Of a stretch of DNA of 64,000 nt, positions 9,232 through 17,571 are shown in pieces (position 1 is the stretch's first letter; every line of letters begins with the position of its first letter). The notes beneath the pieces are model-generated. The model did no database searches. It had not been told where the DNA came from and saw only the letters and a list, made by a program, of their open reading frames with translations. Location: contig CAZKVH010000001.1 in NCBI GenBank assembly GCA_964556165.1, positions 62,001 through 126,000 of the forward strand, written 5' to 3'. Source of the DNA: JAQVEM01 sp964556165. Lineage in GTDB: Bacteria > Actinomycetota > Humimicrobiia > Humimicrobiales > Humimicrobiaceae. Position numbers and translations under genes: made by a program.

Positions 9232-10777
9232 AAAGCAAAATACGTTTAATCCGCGTCAGATTGCTATTCTTATTTTGAACAGGTATTTCAGGACAGGCAG
9301 GCCTCTAAAAGAAATAATTAATAGCTACTTTGAAAATCATGATTTTTCTGGACTCGACAGGCGTTTTATTTTTAACATAGTAAAAGGCACGGTAAGATAT
9401 TACCTTAAGATAGATTTTATTATTTCTCTTTTCTCTGATAAAAAAGTCAAAAAAATTCATCCTGCTGTTCTTAATATCCTTCGTATGGGGATTTATCAAT
9501 TAGTATATATGGGGAGAGTACCGGACTATTCAGCAGTTAATGAAAGCGTTAATTTAGCCAAAAAAAATACCGGCTTATCTTCAACAGGTTTTGTAAATGC
9601 TATACTGCGCAGGATAAGTTCGATACAGGATATGGAATCATTTGTAAAAGATAAGATAAAAAGTCTGATTAATAATGAGATTGATAAGATTAGTATAGAT
9701 TTTTCTTATCCATCCTGGCTTGTAAGATACTGGGTCGACTGGTACGGTCGAGAAAAGACTTTTCAAATCTGCAGTTCGCTTAACAAAAACCCGCGTACTT
9801 ATCTGAGATTTAATAAAAGTAAGATTAAGAAAGAAGAACTAATTAATGAACTCAGCATAAAATCAGTCAGTGAGGAACAACCAGGAAATAACGTTAAAGC
9901 TAAAGATGAATCTATCTCTGAATATATTAGATTAGAGAAAGGAAACCACGAGCAGCTGATATCTGCGAGTAAAATATTGGAAGATGCACTGGAGGTCCCA
10001 AGTGTTCAGGATATCTCTAAAACAGATATTTACAGGAGAGGCCTGGTTTCGGTTCAGGATTTATCCTCTCAGATAGCTGTAAGGTATTTTTTAAATCCCC
10101 TGAGAGGTGAAAAAATACTTGATGTTTGTGCTGCACCGGGTGGTAAAACTGCTTATATAGCGGAATTGGTTGGGGGCGATGGGGAAGTATTATCGGTAGA
10201 TATCGGCAGGGCGAGATTAAAAATAATGGAGGATAATATTAAAAGGCTGAATATAAAAAATGTAAGTATTGTCGAAGCAGATGCAACAGAACCTGGTTTT
10301 TTGGATACAAACAGAGATACAAAAAAAAATAGGAGCTTTAGAGATAATAAGAAAATTAACGATGGGTATGAAGGCTATTTTGACAGGATATTGGTCGATG
10401 CACCATGTAGCGCTTTTGGAACTATTTCAAAAAATCCTGATGCGAAATATAATAGGACTATTGATGATATTGTCCGTCTTTCCGAAATATCCCTAAAAAT
10501 GATGATAAATTGTGATATTTATCTAAAATCTGGCGGAAAACTTATTTTTTATACCTGCACCCTGTCACCCGTTGAGAATCAGCAGGTCATAGAAAAATTT
10601 TTAAAAGCTTTTAAAGGAAAATATATTATAGAGAAGCCAGATATTCAGGACAGGCTGAGATTGATTTTGAATTCAAAAGAAAACATGTCTGAGATAAGTG
10701 AAGAAAACTACTTCGAGATCATGCCATATTACTTTGGAAGTGAAGCCGGTTTTATCTGCAGCATTTTAAAAAAATAG
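9215..10777 (+). CDS. rsmB: 16S rRNA m5C967 methyltransferase RsmB
   Basis: RsmB methylates cytosine 967 of 16S rRNA. An N-terminal NusB-like domain (residues ~5-140) precedes a Rossmann methyltransferase with DVCAAPGGKTAY (SAM binding), VDAPCSAFGTISKNPD (catalytic cysteine motif IV) and TCTLSPVENQ (motif VI cysteine). At 520 residues it is longer than the usual ~430-450. Two hydrophilic Lys/Asn/Asp-rich insertions are visible, one near residues 215-235 and one between the DATEPGF and FDRILVDAPC segments. The start is GTG 9215, with TTG 9224 as an alternative in frame. It overlaps fmt. Confidence 0.95.
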   Translation: MKVLGEKQNTFNPRQIAILILNRYFRTGRPLKEIINSYFENHDFSGLDRRFIFNIVKGTVRYYLKIDFIISLFSDKKVKKIHPAVLNILRMGIYQLVYMGRVPDYSAVNESVNLAKKNTGLSSTGFVNAILRRISSIQDMESFVKDKIKSLINNEIDKISIDFSYPSWLVRYWVDWYGREKTFQICSSLNKNPRTYLRFNKSKIKKEELINELSIKSVSEEQPGNNVKAKDESISEYIRLEKGNHEQLISASKILEDALEVPSVQDISKTDIYRRGLVSVQDLSSQIAVRYFLNPLRGEKILDVCAAPGGKTAYIAELVGGDGEVLSVDIGRARLKIMEDNIKRLNIKNVSIVEADATEPGFLDTNRDTKKNRSFRDNKKINDGYEGYFDRILVDAPCSAFGTISKNPDAKYNRTIDDIVRLSEISLKMMINCDIYLKSGGKLIFYTCTLSPVENQQVIEKFLKAFKGKYIIEKPDIQDRLRLILNSKENMSEISEENYFEIMPYYFGSEAGFICSILKK

Positions 10778-10832
10778 CGAGATGATGAGATGATCGAATC
10801 ATTTTAAAACTGATACTTTATCAGGTAGAAAT

Positions 10833-11303
10833 ATGAATAAATTACATTTTAAAAAAGCAGAAAAGAAAGATGCTGTTATTTTAGCAGAATATCGTTTCAA
10901 AATGTTTAATGATATTTTTCCGGAGGACAATCTGGGTGAAAGAAAGACTGAAATTGTTGAAAAGTGTACACGATATTACCTTGATGATTTAGATAATAAA
11001 AACCATTACAGTATCGTTGTATTTATTGATAAGACTGCCGTTGGTTGCGGAACCATATTGCTTGAAGTTAGACCGCCAGGTCCCAGACACGAGGCAAATC
11101 TATATGCTTATATTTTAAATATCTACATAGATACCGAACATCGTGGTAAAGGTATTGCAAGAAAAATTATGGAACACCTGCATGAATATGCCAGGAATAA
11201 AAATGTAAGAAGAATCGGCCTGTATGCTTCACGGTTCGGTCATGGATTGTATAAGAAGATGGGATATAAAACAAATGAGTACTATCTTGAGATTGAACTT
11301 TAG
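10833..11303 (+). CDS. GNAT-family N-acetyltransferase
   Basis: A 156-residue acetyltransferase of the GNAT fold. The acetyl-CoA pyrophosphate loop is visible as HRGKGIARKIMEHL (about residues 108-121), preceded by the beta-strand LNIYIDTE. The C-terminal strand region holds GLYKKMGY, the usual end motif. The substrate cannot be told from sequence. It sits alone after rsmB and converges on rpmB, sharing three bases with the rpmB stop region, so there is no room for a terminator between them. ATG start with a weak AGGT upstream. Confidence 0.85.
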   Translation: MNKLHFKKAEKKDAVILAEYRFKMFNDIFPEDNLGERKTEIVEKCTRYYLDDLDNKNHYSIVVFIDKTAVGCGTILLEVRPPGPRHEANLYAYILNIYIDTEHRGKGIARKIMEHLHEYARNKNVRRIGLYASRFGHGLYKKMGYKTNEYYLEIEL

Positions 11304-11491
11304 ACCACTTTCTTTACTTTACCTGATTTGAGACATTCTGCGCAAATATTCATTGTCTTTATCTTGCCTTTATACTCAACCTTTACCTTGTGGATATTGG
11401 GTTTGAAAGTTCTTTTAGTTTTTTTATGTGAATGGCTTACGTTATTGCCAAATTCAGTTTTTTTGCCGCATATCTCACATATTCCAGACAT
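11300..11491 (-). CDS. rpmB: Ribosomal protein bL28
   Basis: A 63-residue basic protein of the large subunit. It shows the L28 pattern CEICGKKTEFGNNVSHSHKKTKRTFKPN, and two Cys pairs (CEIC and CAEC) mark the zinc-binding form. It is the only protein gene on the minus strand. The Shine-Dalgarno GGAGAAG lies just upstream of the ATG. The gene reads away from the fatty acid kinase-like gene and into the acetyltransferase gene, so it is a one-gene unit. Confidence 0.95.
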   Translation of the reverse strand: MSGICEICGKKTEFGNNVSHSHKKTKRTFKPNIHKVKVEYKGKIKTMNICAECLKSGKVKKVV

Positions 11492-11577
11492 TTCTTCTCC
11501 TGTATCTAATAGGAAATTTATATTTATCTATGTCTATAGTTTAATATTATATTTAATATTAATCAGGACAGGAAGGA

Positions 11578-11606
11578 ATATTAGCATTTTATTAAATTCT
11601 TTTCAA
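11578..11606 (-). promoter_or_regulatory. Promoter for rpmB
   Basis: On the minus strand, -35 TTGAAA (11606-11601) is 17 bases from TAATAT (11583-11578), with an extended -10 TG one base upstream. Transcription would start near 11571, leaving an ~80-base leader before rpmB. The stretch 11492-11801 between the divergent genes holds this promoter and the one at 11738-11746. I see no further gene or RNA structure in it. Confidence 0.5.
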
Positions 11607-11737
11607 GGATAAAAAGGAAAATGAATAGAAAGGAGTTTTAGATTTTATTATAAAGAAACAATTTTGTAGCAAAATAGTCTTAGGTAATTGAATATAAATA
11701 ATCCAAAAAAGTTTTCTACATTGAAAAAGATAAAATT

Positions 11738-11746
11738 TGGTATAAT
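11738..11746 (+). promoter_or_regulatory. Extended -10 promoter for the fatty acid kinase-like gene
   Basis: TGGTATAAT at 11738-11746 is a perfect extended -10 element. The best -35 candidate, TTGAAA at 11721-11726, is only 14 bases away, so the promoter probably relies on the TGn extension. Transcription would start near 11754. Confidence 0.55.
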
Positions 11747-11801
11747 GTAATGATAAATTTTAAGATTGTGCAAAATAATATTATTTGGGATGAGTGGTAA
11801 T

Positions 11802-13535
11802 ATGCTTAATAAGATAAGTGCTCAGAATATAAAGATGGTGATTGATACTGTAATAGAAAATTTTAAGGAAAACGAAAAGAAAATAAATAATTTAAACGTA
11901 TTCCCTGTTCCGGATGGTGATACAGGTACCAACATGCTTCTAACTCTGAATTCTGTCAGGGACGAGCTTCTAAAGGTAAACGATTTTTCTGCAAAAAATG
12001 TGCTGGAGAAAGCTTCTTTTGGAGCATTGATAGGCGCAAGAGGGAATTCAGGGGTTATACTATCTCAAATAATTAAAGGTTTTTTTGATGTGTTTATTAA
12101 GGATGACGACTTTGACCTTGATGTGATTAAAAAAGCTCTGAAATCCTCAAAAGAGCTTGCCTACAGTTCTGTCCAGGACCCAACAGAGGGGACTGTGCTA
12201 ACTGCAATAAAAGATATAGCTGATTTTGTCGAAGGTATGGATTACGGTAACCGTAAGATAAAGATAATAGATTTTCTTGATGAAATTATTTTTGAGACTG
12301 AAAGATCTGTTGAGAGGACAACTTTCCTTTTGCCTGTTCTAAAAAAGGCAGGTGTTGTAGATGCTGGAGCTCAGGGTCTACTTGATATAATTATTGGTTT
12401 CAAGAAAGCTCTAATTAAGATTAGTGCTCTGGACAAACATATTGTAGCAGGAGCTAAAAGGTCTCGTAAAGTACCTTCAATGGCCGGTGCGAAAGGTTCA
12501 AATGCAGGTAAAAATGAAGTGAAAAAAAATAATTCTGATGAAAATAAAGAAGCTATTCTGGATAATAATATGGATGATTTAAGAGAGGTAAAACGTACCT
12601 ACGAAATTAAATATATTTATTGCACCCAGGTTATAATAAAAGGAAGTAAGATAAATGTAGAAAGATTGAGGGAGAGGATAGAGAGTTACGGAGATAGTGC
12701 AATGGTTGTTGGGAATGAGAACGTAGTTAAAATACATGTTCATACGAACTATCCGAATAAAGTTTTAAAAAATGCATTGAAGGAAGGCACAATTCATGAT
12801 ATTGAAATTAGCAATATGGAAGACCAGAGGCAGGAGGTAGTTGGTGTAGAAAATCAGCCGGAAGAAAAAGTGAAGGCAAGAAGGGTCTTACTTGCTGTTG
12901 TTAATGGAGATGGATTGGAGAGAGTATTTAGAAGCATAGGAACCGATGTTATTGTAAGTGGGGGGCAGAGCATGAACCCGTCTGCGTATGATATATCTAA
13001 GGCGATAAATAGTGTGGATGCTTCCGAGGTTATTATATTTCCTAATAATAAAAATATTATACCAACTGCCAATCAGACAAAGAAAATTATAAGGGAAAAG
13101 GATATATACATAGTACCGACAAGAAGTATCCCTGCGGGGATATCTGCTATTTTGAGTTATAATCCTGATGCAGAAATGGATGATAACATGATTAAAATGG
13201 AAGAAGCAGCCAGGATGACCAAAGATGGAGAAGTGACGCAGGCGGTAAGGGATGCGAACCTTATGGTAGGTGAGATAAAGAAAGGCGAATTTATTGGTTT
13301 ATCTGATGGTAAGATCAGGGTAATTGCTGATAATGTGGTAGATGCAACGGTAGACCTTATAAGGGATATTGCTGATATAAGAGCGGAAGTTATTACTTTC
13401 TATACAGGAGAAAATGCAGTTAAAGAGGATATTGAAAATATAACAAAAAAAATTAAAGAATGCTTACCTGATATGGATATAGAAATTCACAAAGGCGGTC
13501 AGCCTTTGTATCCATATATATTTTCAATTGAATGA
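11802..13535 (+). CDS. DhaL/FakA-family fatty acid kinase-like protein (YloV type)
   Basis: The N-terminal DhaL domain (residues ~1-200) carries the ATP/Mg motif NVFPVPDGDTGTNM and GARGNSGVILSQI. A Lys/Asn-rich linker (near residues 210-260) leads to the middle and C-terminal domains typical of FakA/YloV. In Staphylococcus FakA phosphorylates fatty acids held by FakB. That role is inferred here, and no fakB (DegV family) lies in the window. I prefer ATG 11802 (577 residues) because it gives the usual short N-terminus. In-frame ATG 11790 and TTG 11766 are alternatives. rsmD follows after 22 bases. Confidence 0.85.
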   Translation: MLNKISAQNIKMVIDTVIENFKENEKKINNLNVFPVPDGDTGTNMLLTLNSVRDELLKVNDFSAKNVLEKASFGALIGARGNSGVILSQIIKGFFDVFIKDDDFDLDVIKKALKSSKELAYSSVQDPTEGTVLTAIKDIADFVEGMDYGNRKIKIIDFLDEIIFETERSVERTTFLLPVLKKAGVVDAGAQGLLDIIIGFKKALIKISALDKHIVAGAKRSRKVPSMAGAKGSNAGKNEVKKNNSDENKEAILDNNMDDLREVKRTYEIKYIYCTQVIIKGSKINVERLRERIESYGDSAMVVGNENVVKIHVHTNYPNKVLKNALKEGTIHDIEISNMEDQRQEVVGVENQPEEKVKARRVLLAVVNGDGLERVFRSIGTDVIVSGGQSMNPSAYDISKAINSVDASEVIIFPNNKNIIPTANQTKKIIREKDIYIVPTRSIPAGISAILSYNPDAEMDDNMIKMEEAARMTKDGEVTQAVRDANLMVGEIKKGEFIGLSDGKIRVIADNVVDATVDLIRDIADIRAEVITFYTGENAVKEDIENITKKIKECLPDMDIEIHKGGQPLYPYIFSIE

Positions 13536-13557
13536 GCAAATTATGTGGTGATGACTT

Positions 13558-14112
13558 ATTAGAATAATTTCAGGTCAGTTCAAAGGCAGAAGAATTAAAC
13601 CTCCTTCAAATTATAAAATCAGACCAACTCTGGATAGAGTTAAGGAGAGCATATTCAATGTTATTGGCAGCAGAATAGCAGGGGCAAATGTACTGGATTT
13701 GTTTGCAGGTACAGGCTCACTCGGGATAGAATCATTAAGCAGAAATTGCAGAATGGTATATTTTGTAGATGAGAGCTTGGAGTCAATAAGATTAATAGAG
13801 TATAATATCAACAGCTTAAAGGTTGATAAGGAAAAGTACAGGATAATAAAATGTGATGCTTTGAAATTTTTTAATTTTCCTGTAGATTTAAAGTGGGATA
13901 TAATTTTTCTTGACCCGCCTTACAGAATTATGAGTGATATAATGGTAAAATTGTTTGATACTATAGCAGAGAATAAGTTTACTAATGCTGATACACTTAT
14001 AATATACGAATATTTTTTTAAAAGAGATATCGGGGATGAAATTAATAAATTACGTATAATACAGAAATCACATTTCGGAGATAAGAATGTAGTTTATCTG
14101 TCTTCATTTTAA
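13558..14112 (+). CDS. rsmD: 16S rRNA m2G966 methyltransferase RsmD, non-standard ATT start
   Basis: RsmD methylates guanine 966 of 16S rRNA. The frame begins right after an in-frame TGA at 13552-13554, and the conserved N-terminus reads (I/M)RIISGQFKGRRIKPP from an ATT at 13558. No ATG, GTG or TTG occurs until 13699, which would cut off the conserved RPTLDRVKESIFN segment and the strand entering the SAM site. Motifs present are LDLFAGTGSLGIESLSR and the catalytic LDPPY. The full length from ATT is 184 residues, normal for RsmD. rsmD followed by coaD is the standard neighbourhood. Confidence 0.88.
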   Translation: MRIISGQFKGRRIKPPSNYKIRPTLDRVKESIFNVIGSRIAGANVLDLFAGTGSLGIESLSRNCRMVYFVDESLESIRLIEYNINSLKVDKEKYRIIKCDALKFFNFPVDLKWDIIFLDPPYRIMSDIMVKLFDTIAENKFTNADTLIIYEYFFKRDIGDEINKLRIIQKSHFGDKNVVYLSSF

Positions 14113-14134
14113 AATTATAAGAGGTGAATAAGTC

Positions 14135-14629
14135 ATGGAAAAAATAGCATTATGTCCCGGGACATATGATCCTTTAACCGAGGGGCACAGGGATGTAATC
14201 AACAGATGTTCTAAGATTTTTCCTAAAGTAGTAGTGGCTATATCTAAAAATCCGAGGAAAAAGCCTCTTTATTCAATAGAAAAGAGAATGGAATTTGCCA
14301 GAAGGGCACTCGATAATTTAAAAAATATAGAAATTATTACATTTGAAGGGCTACTGGTTGAGGTTGCCAAAAAAGTAAACGCTTCAGTTATAATTAAAGG
14401 TCTAAGAGCTATATCAGACTTTGAATATGAGTTCCAGATGGCACAGATAAACAAAAAATTAAATCCTGAAGTGGAAACGATGTTTATTGTAACAAATCCC
14501 AAATTTGCCTATCTTAGCTCCAGTGCTGTTAAAGAAGTGGCTATGTTTAAGGGATGTATAAAGGGCCTGGTTCCAGAGGCGATTGAAGAAGATATTATTA
14601 AGAGTTTTGATAAAAATAATTTTAAATAA
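14135..14629 (+). CDS. coaD: Phosphopantetheine adenylyltransferase
   Basis: CoaD makes dephospho-CoA from phosphopantetheine and ATP. The 164-residue protein shows the nucleotidyltransferase pattern CPGTYDPLTEGHRDVI (T/HxGH motif), the substrate loop IIKGLRAISDFEYEFQMA and the YLSSSAVKEVA segment near the C-terminus. These are close to canonical. ATG start with GAGGTG upstream. Together with coaBC upstream in the window, two coenzyme A genes are present. Confidence 0.97.
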   Translation: MEKIALCPGTYDPLTEGHRDVINRCSKIFPKVVVAISKNPRKKPLYSIEKRMEFARRALDNLKNIEIITFEGLLVEVAKKVNASVIIKGLRAISDFEYEFQMAQINKKLNPEVETMFIVTNPKFAYLSSSAVKEVAMFKGCIKGLVPEAIEEDIIKSFDKNNFK

Positions 14630-14651
14630 AAAAATAATTATGGAGTGAGAT

Positions 14652-15125
14652 ATGGATGTTTTTGAAACTGTAGATCGAATAGAAGAACTTCTTGAAAAAA
14701 GTAAAAGGATACCTTTTTCGTCTAATATAATTGTTAATGAAAGCGAGATATACGATTTGCTCGACGAATTGAGGAATGTACTCCCTGAAGAATTGAAACA
14801 ATCAAGATGGATTGTAAAAGAAAGGGAGAATATGATAGAAGAGGCGAAGAGATACTCAGAAAAAGTGATAAAGGATTCGAAAGAAAAAGCGGAATTGCTG
14901 GTTAGTGAAACCGAGATACTTAAGAATGCAAGTAGAAAGGCAGAGGACTTAATGTCTGCGGTTGAGGCAAGGGCAAGAACTATAAGACTTGAAGCAGAAG
15001 ATTATGCTGATGAAAAGTTAGCAAATCTGGAAGCTGTATTGCATAAGTTACTAACAGCAATCGAAAAAGGCAGGGAGCAATTTAGAGGAAGTATAAGTAC
15101 TGGAGATAGCGGCGGAGAGAAGTAG
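14652..15125 (+). CDS. SepIVA-like DivIVA-family coiled-coil protein
   Basis: A 157-residue, highly charged, mostly helical protein without membrane segments. The N-terminus (VDRIEELLEKSKRIP, then NESEIYDLLDELRNVLPEEL) resembles mycobacterial SepIVA, a septum-associated relative of DivIVA. It is followed by an alanine/glutamate-rich coiled coil (residues ~60-140). SepIVA lies in the same region of actinobacterial chromosomes, near coaD, rpmF and rnc, which supports the call. A role in cell division or polar growth is inferred. The DUF177 (yceD) gene usually found between it and rpmF is absent. Confidence 0.7.
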   Translation: MDVFETVDRIEELLEKSKRIPFSSNIIVNESEIYDLLDELRNVLPEELKQSRWIVKERENMIEEAKRYSEKVIKDSKEKAELLVSETEILKNASRKAEDLMSAVEARARTIRLEAEDYADEKLANLEAVLHKLLTAIEKGREQFRGSISTGDSGGEK

Positions 15126-15131
15126 AATTTA

Positions 15132-15159
15132 TTGAATAATAATTTTTTTATGTTATATT
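15132..15159 (+). promoter_or_regulatory. Promoter for rpmF and downstream genes
   Basis: TTGAAT at 15132-15137, 16-base spacer and TATATT at 15154-15159 with an extended TG. It lies in the 94-base gap between the SepIVA-like gene and rpmF, and the leader would be ~55 bases. Consensus match only. Confidence 0.5.
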
Positions 15160-15219
15160 TATTTACTTGTGTATTCACAAAGAGTTAATAATAAGACATT
15201 TGAATAGGAGGAAGTGGAG

Positions 15220-15435
15220 TTGGCTGTTCCAAAGAGTAAGACTTCAAAGTCAAAAAGAGATAAGCGAAGAACTCATGATAAGTTAAAGCTATTAAATATT
15301 GTTGAATGTCCGAGATGTCACAGTAAGAAAGTCCTGCACAGGGTCTGTCCTAATTGTGGTTATTATTCCGAGAATGAAATAATAGTTTTTGAGGATAAGG
15401 GTAAAAAGAAAGAAAAAAAGGAAGCAGATAAATAA
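15220..15435 (+). CDS. rpmF: Ribosomal protein bL32
   Basis: Large-subunit protein L32. From the TTG at 15220 the protein starts MAVPKSKTSKSKRDKRRTH, exactly the conserved N-terminus, and an AGGAGG at 15206-15211 is spaced 8 bases away. The GTG at 15214 in the same frame is too close to that Shine-Dalgarno. Four cysteines (CPRCH, CPNCGYY) form the zinc-binding site of the C+ form. The tail is a Lys/Glu-rich extension. rpmF is usually next to plsX, but here an acyl-CoA synthetase pair separates them. Confidence 0.96.
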   Translation: MAVPKSKTSKSKRDKRRTHDKLKLLNIVECPRCHSKKVLHRVCPNCGYYSENEIIVFEDKGKKKEKKEADK

Positions 15436-15467
15436 GAATTGACTAAAGTTGAAACTGGAGGTTTGTT

Positions 15468-17570
15468 TTGGGCCTTGGAAATTTTTTTTGCCCTCGTTCT
15501 ATAGCATTAATAGGAGCCTCAAGGAAAAAGGAAAAAGTAGGTAATGTAATACTCGGGAATATAATAAATTCAGGATATAAAGGCAAATTGTTCCCGGTTA
15601 ATCCCCATATAAATAAAATACATGGTATAAAGTGTTATTCTTCGATACTGAATATCCCGGAAGATATTAATCTTGCCATAATAGCAATTCCAGCCCAGTA
15701 TGTGTGCCAGGTTCTGGAAGAATGCTCAAGGAAAAAAATAGAATGGTTTATCATTATATCAGCTGGTTTCAAGGAAAAAGGAGTTGAAGGGTCGAAGAGA
15801 GAGATCAAACTGATTGATACAGCAAGAAAAAGCGGGACCAGGATACTTGGCCCCAATTGCCTCGGGTTAATAGACACTGACTGTCCTTTAAATGCTACTT
15901 TTTTAAAAAATATGCCCTCCAGAGGCAATATAGGATTTTTATCTCAATCAGGTGCTATTGGTACTTCTATTCTTGATTGGGCAAGAAGTAGCAACATCGG
16001 GTTCTCAAAATTTGTTTCACTGGGAAATAAAGCTGATATTTCGGAAAATGACATTATCAGCGAATGGGAAAAAGAAAAGGAAACAAAGGTGATAACTGCT
16101 TATCTCGAAGGCGTTAAGAATGGCAGGGAATTTATTAAAATATCTTCCAGGGTTTCTAAAAGAAAACCGATAATTATAATAAAATCAGGGAACACGGATG
16201 CTGGAGCAAGAGCAGTTTCATCTCATACCGGGACACTTGCAGGTTCTGATATAGCTTATGAATCTGCTTTTAAACAGGCAGGTATAATAAGAGCAAGAAC
16301 CATTAAAGATTTCTTTAATTATGCCAGGGCGTTCTCATATCAACCATTGCCTAAAGGTAAAAAAGTTGCAATAATAACAAATGCGGGTGGTCCGGGCATA
16401 ATGGCTGCTGATGCCTGTGAAAAAGAGAATATAATTTTATCTAATCTGGAAAATAAGACCATAGAAAACTTGAAAAAAATTTTACCGGATGCAGCTAATT
16501 TTTATAATCCCATAGACTTACTGGGAGATGCGTTAGCAGAAAGATACAAAAAGACACTTGAAGCAGTAATAAAGGATGTCAATGTTAATGCAGTATTATT
16601 ATTGCTTACACCACAGGCTATGACGCAACCTTTAGAAACAGCAAAAGCAATTGCAGATGTTATAAAAAAGAATAGAAATAGTATAACTATACTTACCAGT
16701 TTTTTAGGAGGGAATGAGATAAGAGAAGCGGTAGAATTTTTGGACAGTAAGAATATACCCAATTTTAGTATTCCAGAAGAAGCTATAGATACTCTGAAAT
16801 CTATGATTGAATATGCAAGCTGGAAATCAAAGGATATTCCACCTGTCGAATTATTTGATGTAGATCATGGAAAGGTTAAAAGAATCTTTGACAGATGTCG
16901 TTCCGATGATAGGCTGGAGCTCGGGGAGACAGAGTCAAGAGGGATTCTTGAAGCATACAATATAAGGTTACCGGAGGCGGAGCTTTCTCACGATCTGGCT
17001 GAAGCAAAAAAAATTGCGATGAGAATAGGATATCCGCTGGTATTAAAAATAGTATCACCAGATATTCTGCATAAAACTGACGTAGGTGGTGTTATAGTTG
17101 GTATAAGAAATGAAAAAGAGTTAGAAAAAAATTATGATAATATTCTTTTTAATGTGAGAAAATATATGCCTGATGCTAATATAAAAGGGATTTTGATTCA
17201 GGAGCTAATTGAGAATAAAAAAGAAACTATTATAGGAGTGAGTGAGGACACACAGTTCGGGCATTTAATTATGCTAGGGCTTGGAGGTATATATGTTGAA
17301 ATGCTTAAGGATGTATCTTTCAGGATTGCTCCTTTAAGCAGGCAGGTTGCATATGAGATGGTAAGGGAACTTAAAACTATTAAATTATTAGAAGGCGTTA
17401 GAGGTGAAGAGCCCTCGGATATAGAAAGCGTGGTTGAAATTATACTAAAAGTATCCCAGATGGTTACGGATTTTCCTGAAATAGTGGAAATGGATATTAA
17501 CCCCTTATTTGTAAAGAAAAGAGGGGAGGGCTCTATAGCCGGTGATGCAAGAATAAGAATAGGAGGTTAG
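15468..17570 (+). CDS. ADP-forming acetate--CoA ligase, fused alpha-beta subunits
   Basis: This enzyme converts acyl-CoA, ADP and phosphate to acid, CoA and ATP, giving substrate-level phosphorylation. The 700-residue chain fuses the CoA-binding and succinyl-CoA-ligase-like alpha part (IALIGASRKKEKVGN at the start, GPNCLG, SQSGAIGTSI, and the phospho-His site SSHTGTLAGS with H253) to a beta ATP-grasp part. The beta part begins near residue 485 (GYPLVLKIVSPDILHKTDVGGV). TTG start behind CTGGAGG. Fermenting archaea and some anaerobic bacteria use such enzymes. The true acyl substrate (acetate, propionate, aryl acids) is not readable. It ends one base before the next gene. Confidence 0.92.
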   Translation: MGLGNFFCPRSIALIGASRKKEKVGNVILGNIINSGYKGKLFPVNPHINKIHGIKCYSSILNIPEDINLAIIAIPAQYVCQVLEECSRKKIEWFIIISAGFKEKGVEGSKREIKLIDTARKSGTRILGPNCLGLIDTDCPLNATFLKNMPSRGNIGFLSQSGAIGTSILDWARSSNIGFSKFVSLGNKADISENDIISEWEKEKETKVITAYLEGVKNGREFIKISSRVSKRKPIIIIKSGNTDAGARAVSSHTGTLAGSDIAYESAFKQAGIIRARTIKDFFNYARAFSYQPLPKGKKVAIITNAGGPGIMAADACEKENIILSNLENKTIENLKKILPDAANFYNPIDLLGDALAERYKKTLEAVIKDVNVNAVLLLLTPQAMTQPLETAKAIADVIKKNRNSITILTSFLGGNEIREAVEFLDSKNIPNFSIPEEAIDTLKSMIEYASWKSKDIPPVELFDVDHGKVKRIFDRCRSDDRLELGETESRGILEAYNIRLPEAELSHDLAEAKKIAMRIGYPLVLKIVSPDILHKTDVGGVIVGIRNEKELEKNYDNILFNVRKYMPDANIKGILIQELIENKKETIIGVSEDTQFGHLIMLGLGGIYVEMLKDVSFRIAPLSRQVAYEMVRELKTIKLLEGVRGEEPSDIESVVEIILKVSQMVTDFPEIVEMDINPLFVKKRGEGSIAGDARIRIGG

Positions 17571-17571
17571 A

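Noticed and set aside
11328..11612. 94-codon plus-strand frame across rpmB
   Set aside because: The minus strand here encodes a clear bL28 with a Shine-Dalgarno, so the plus frame is a shadow.
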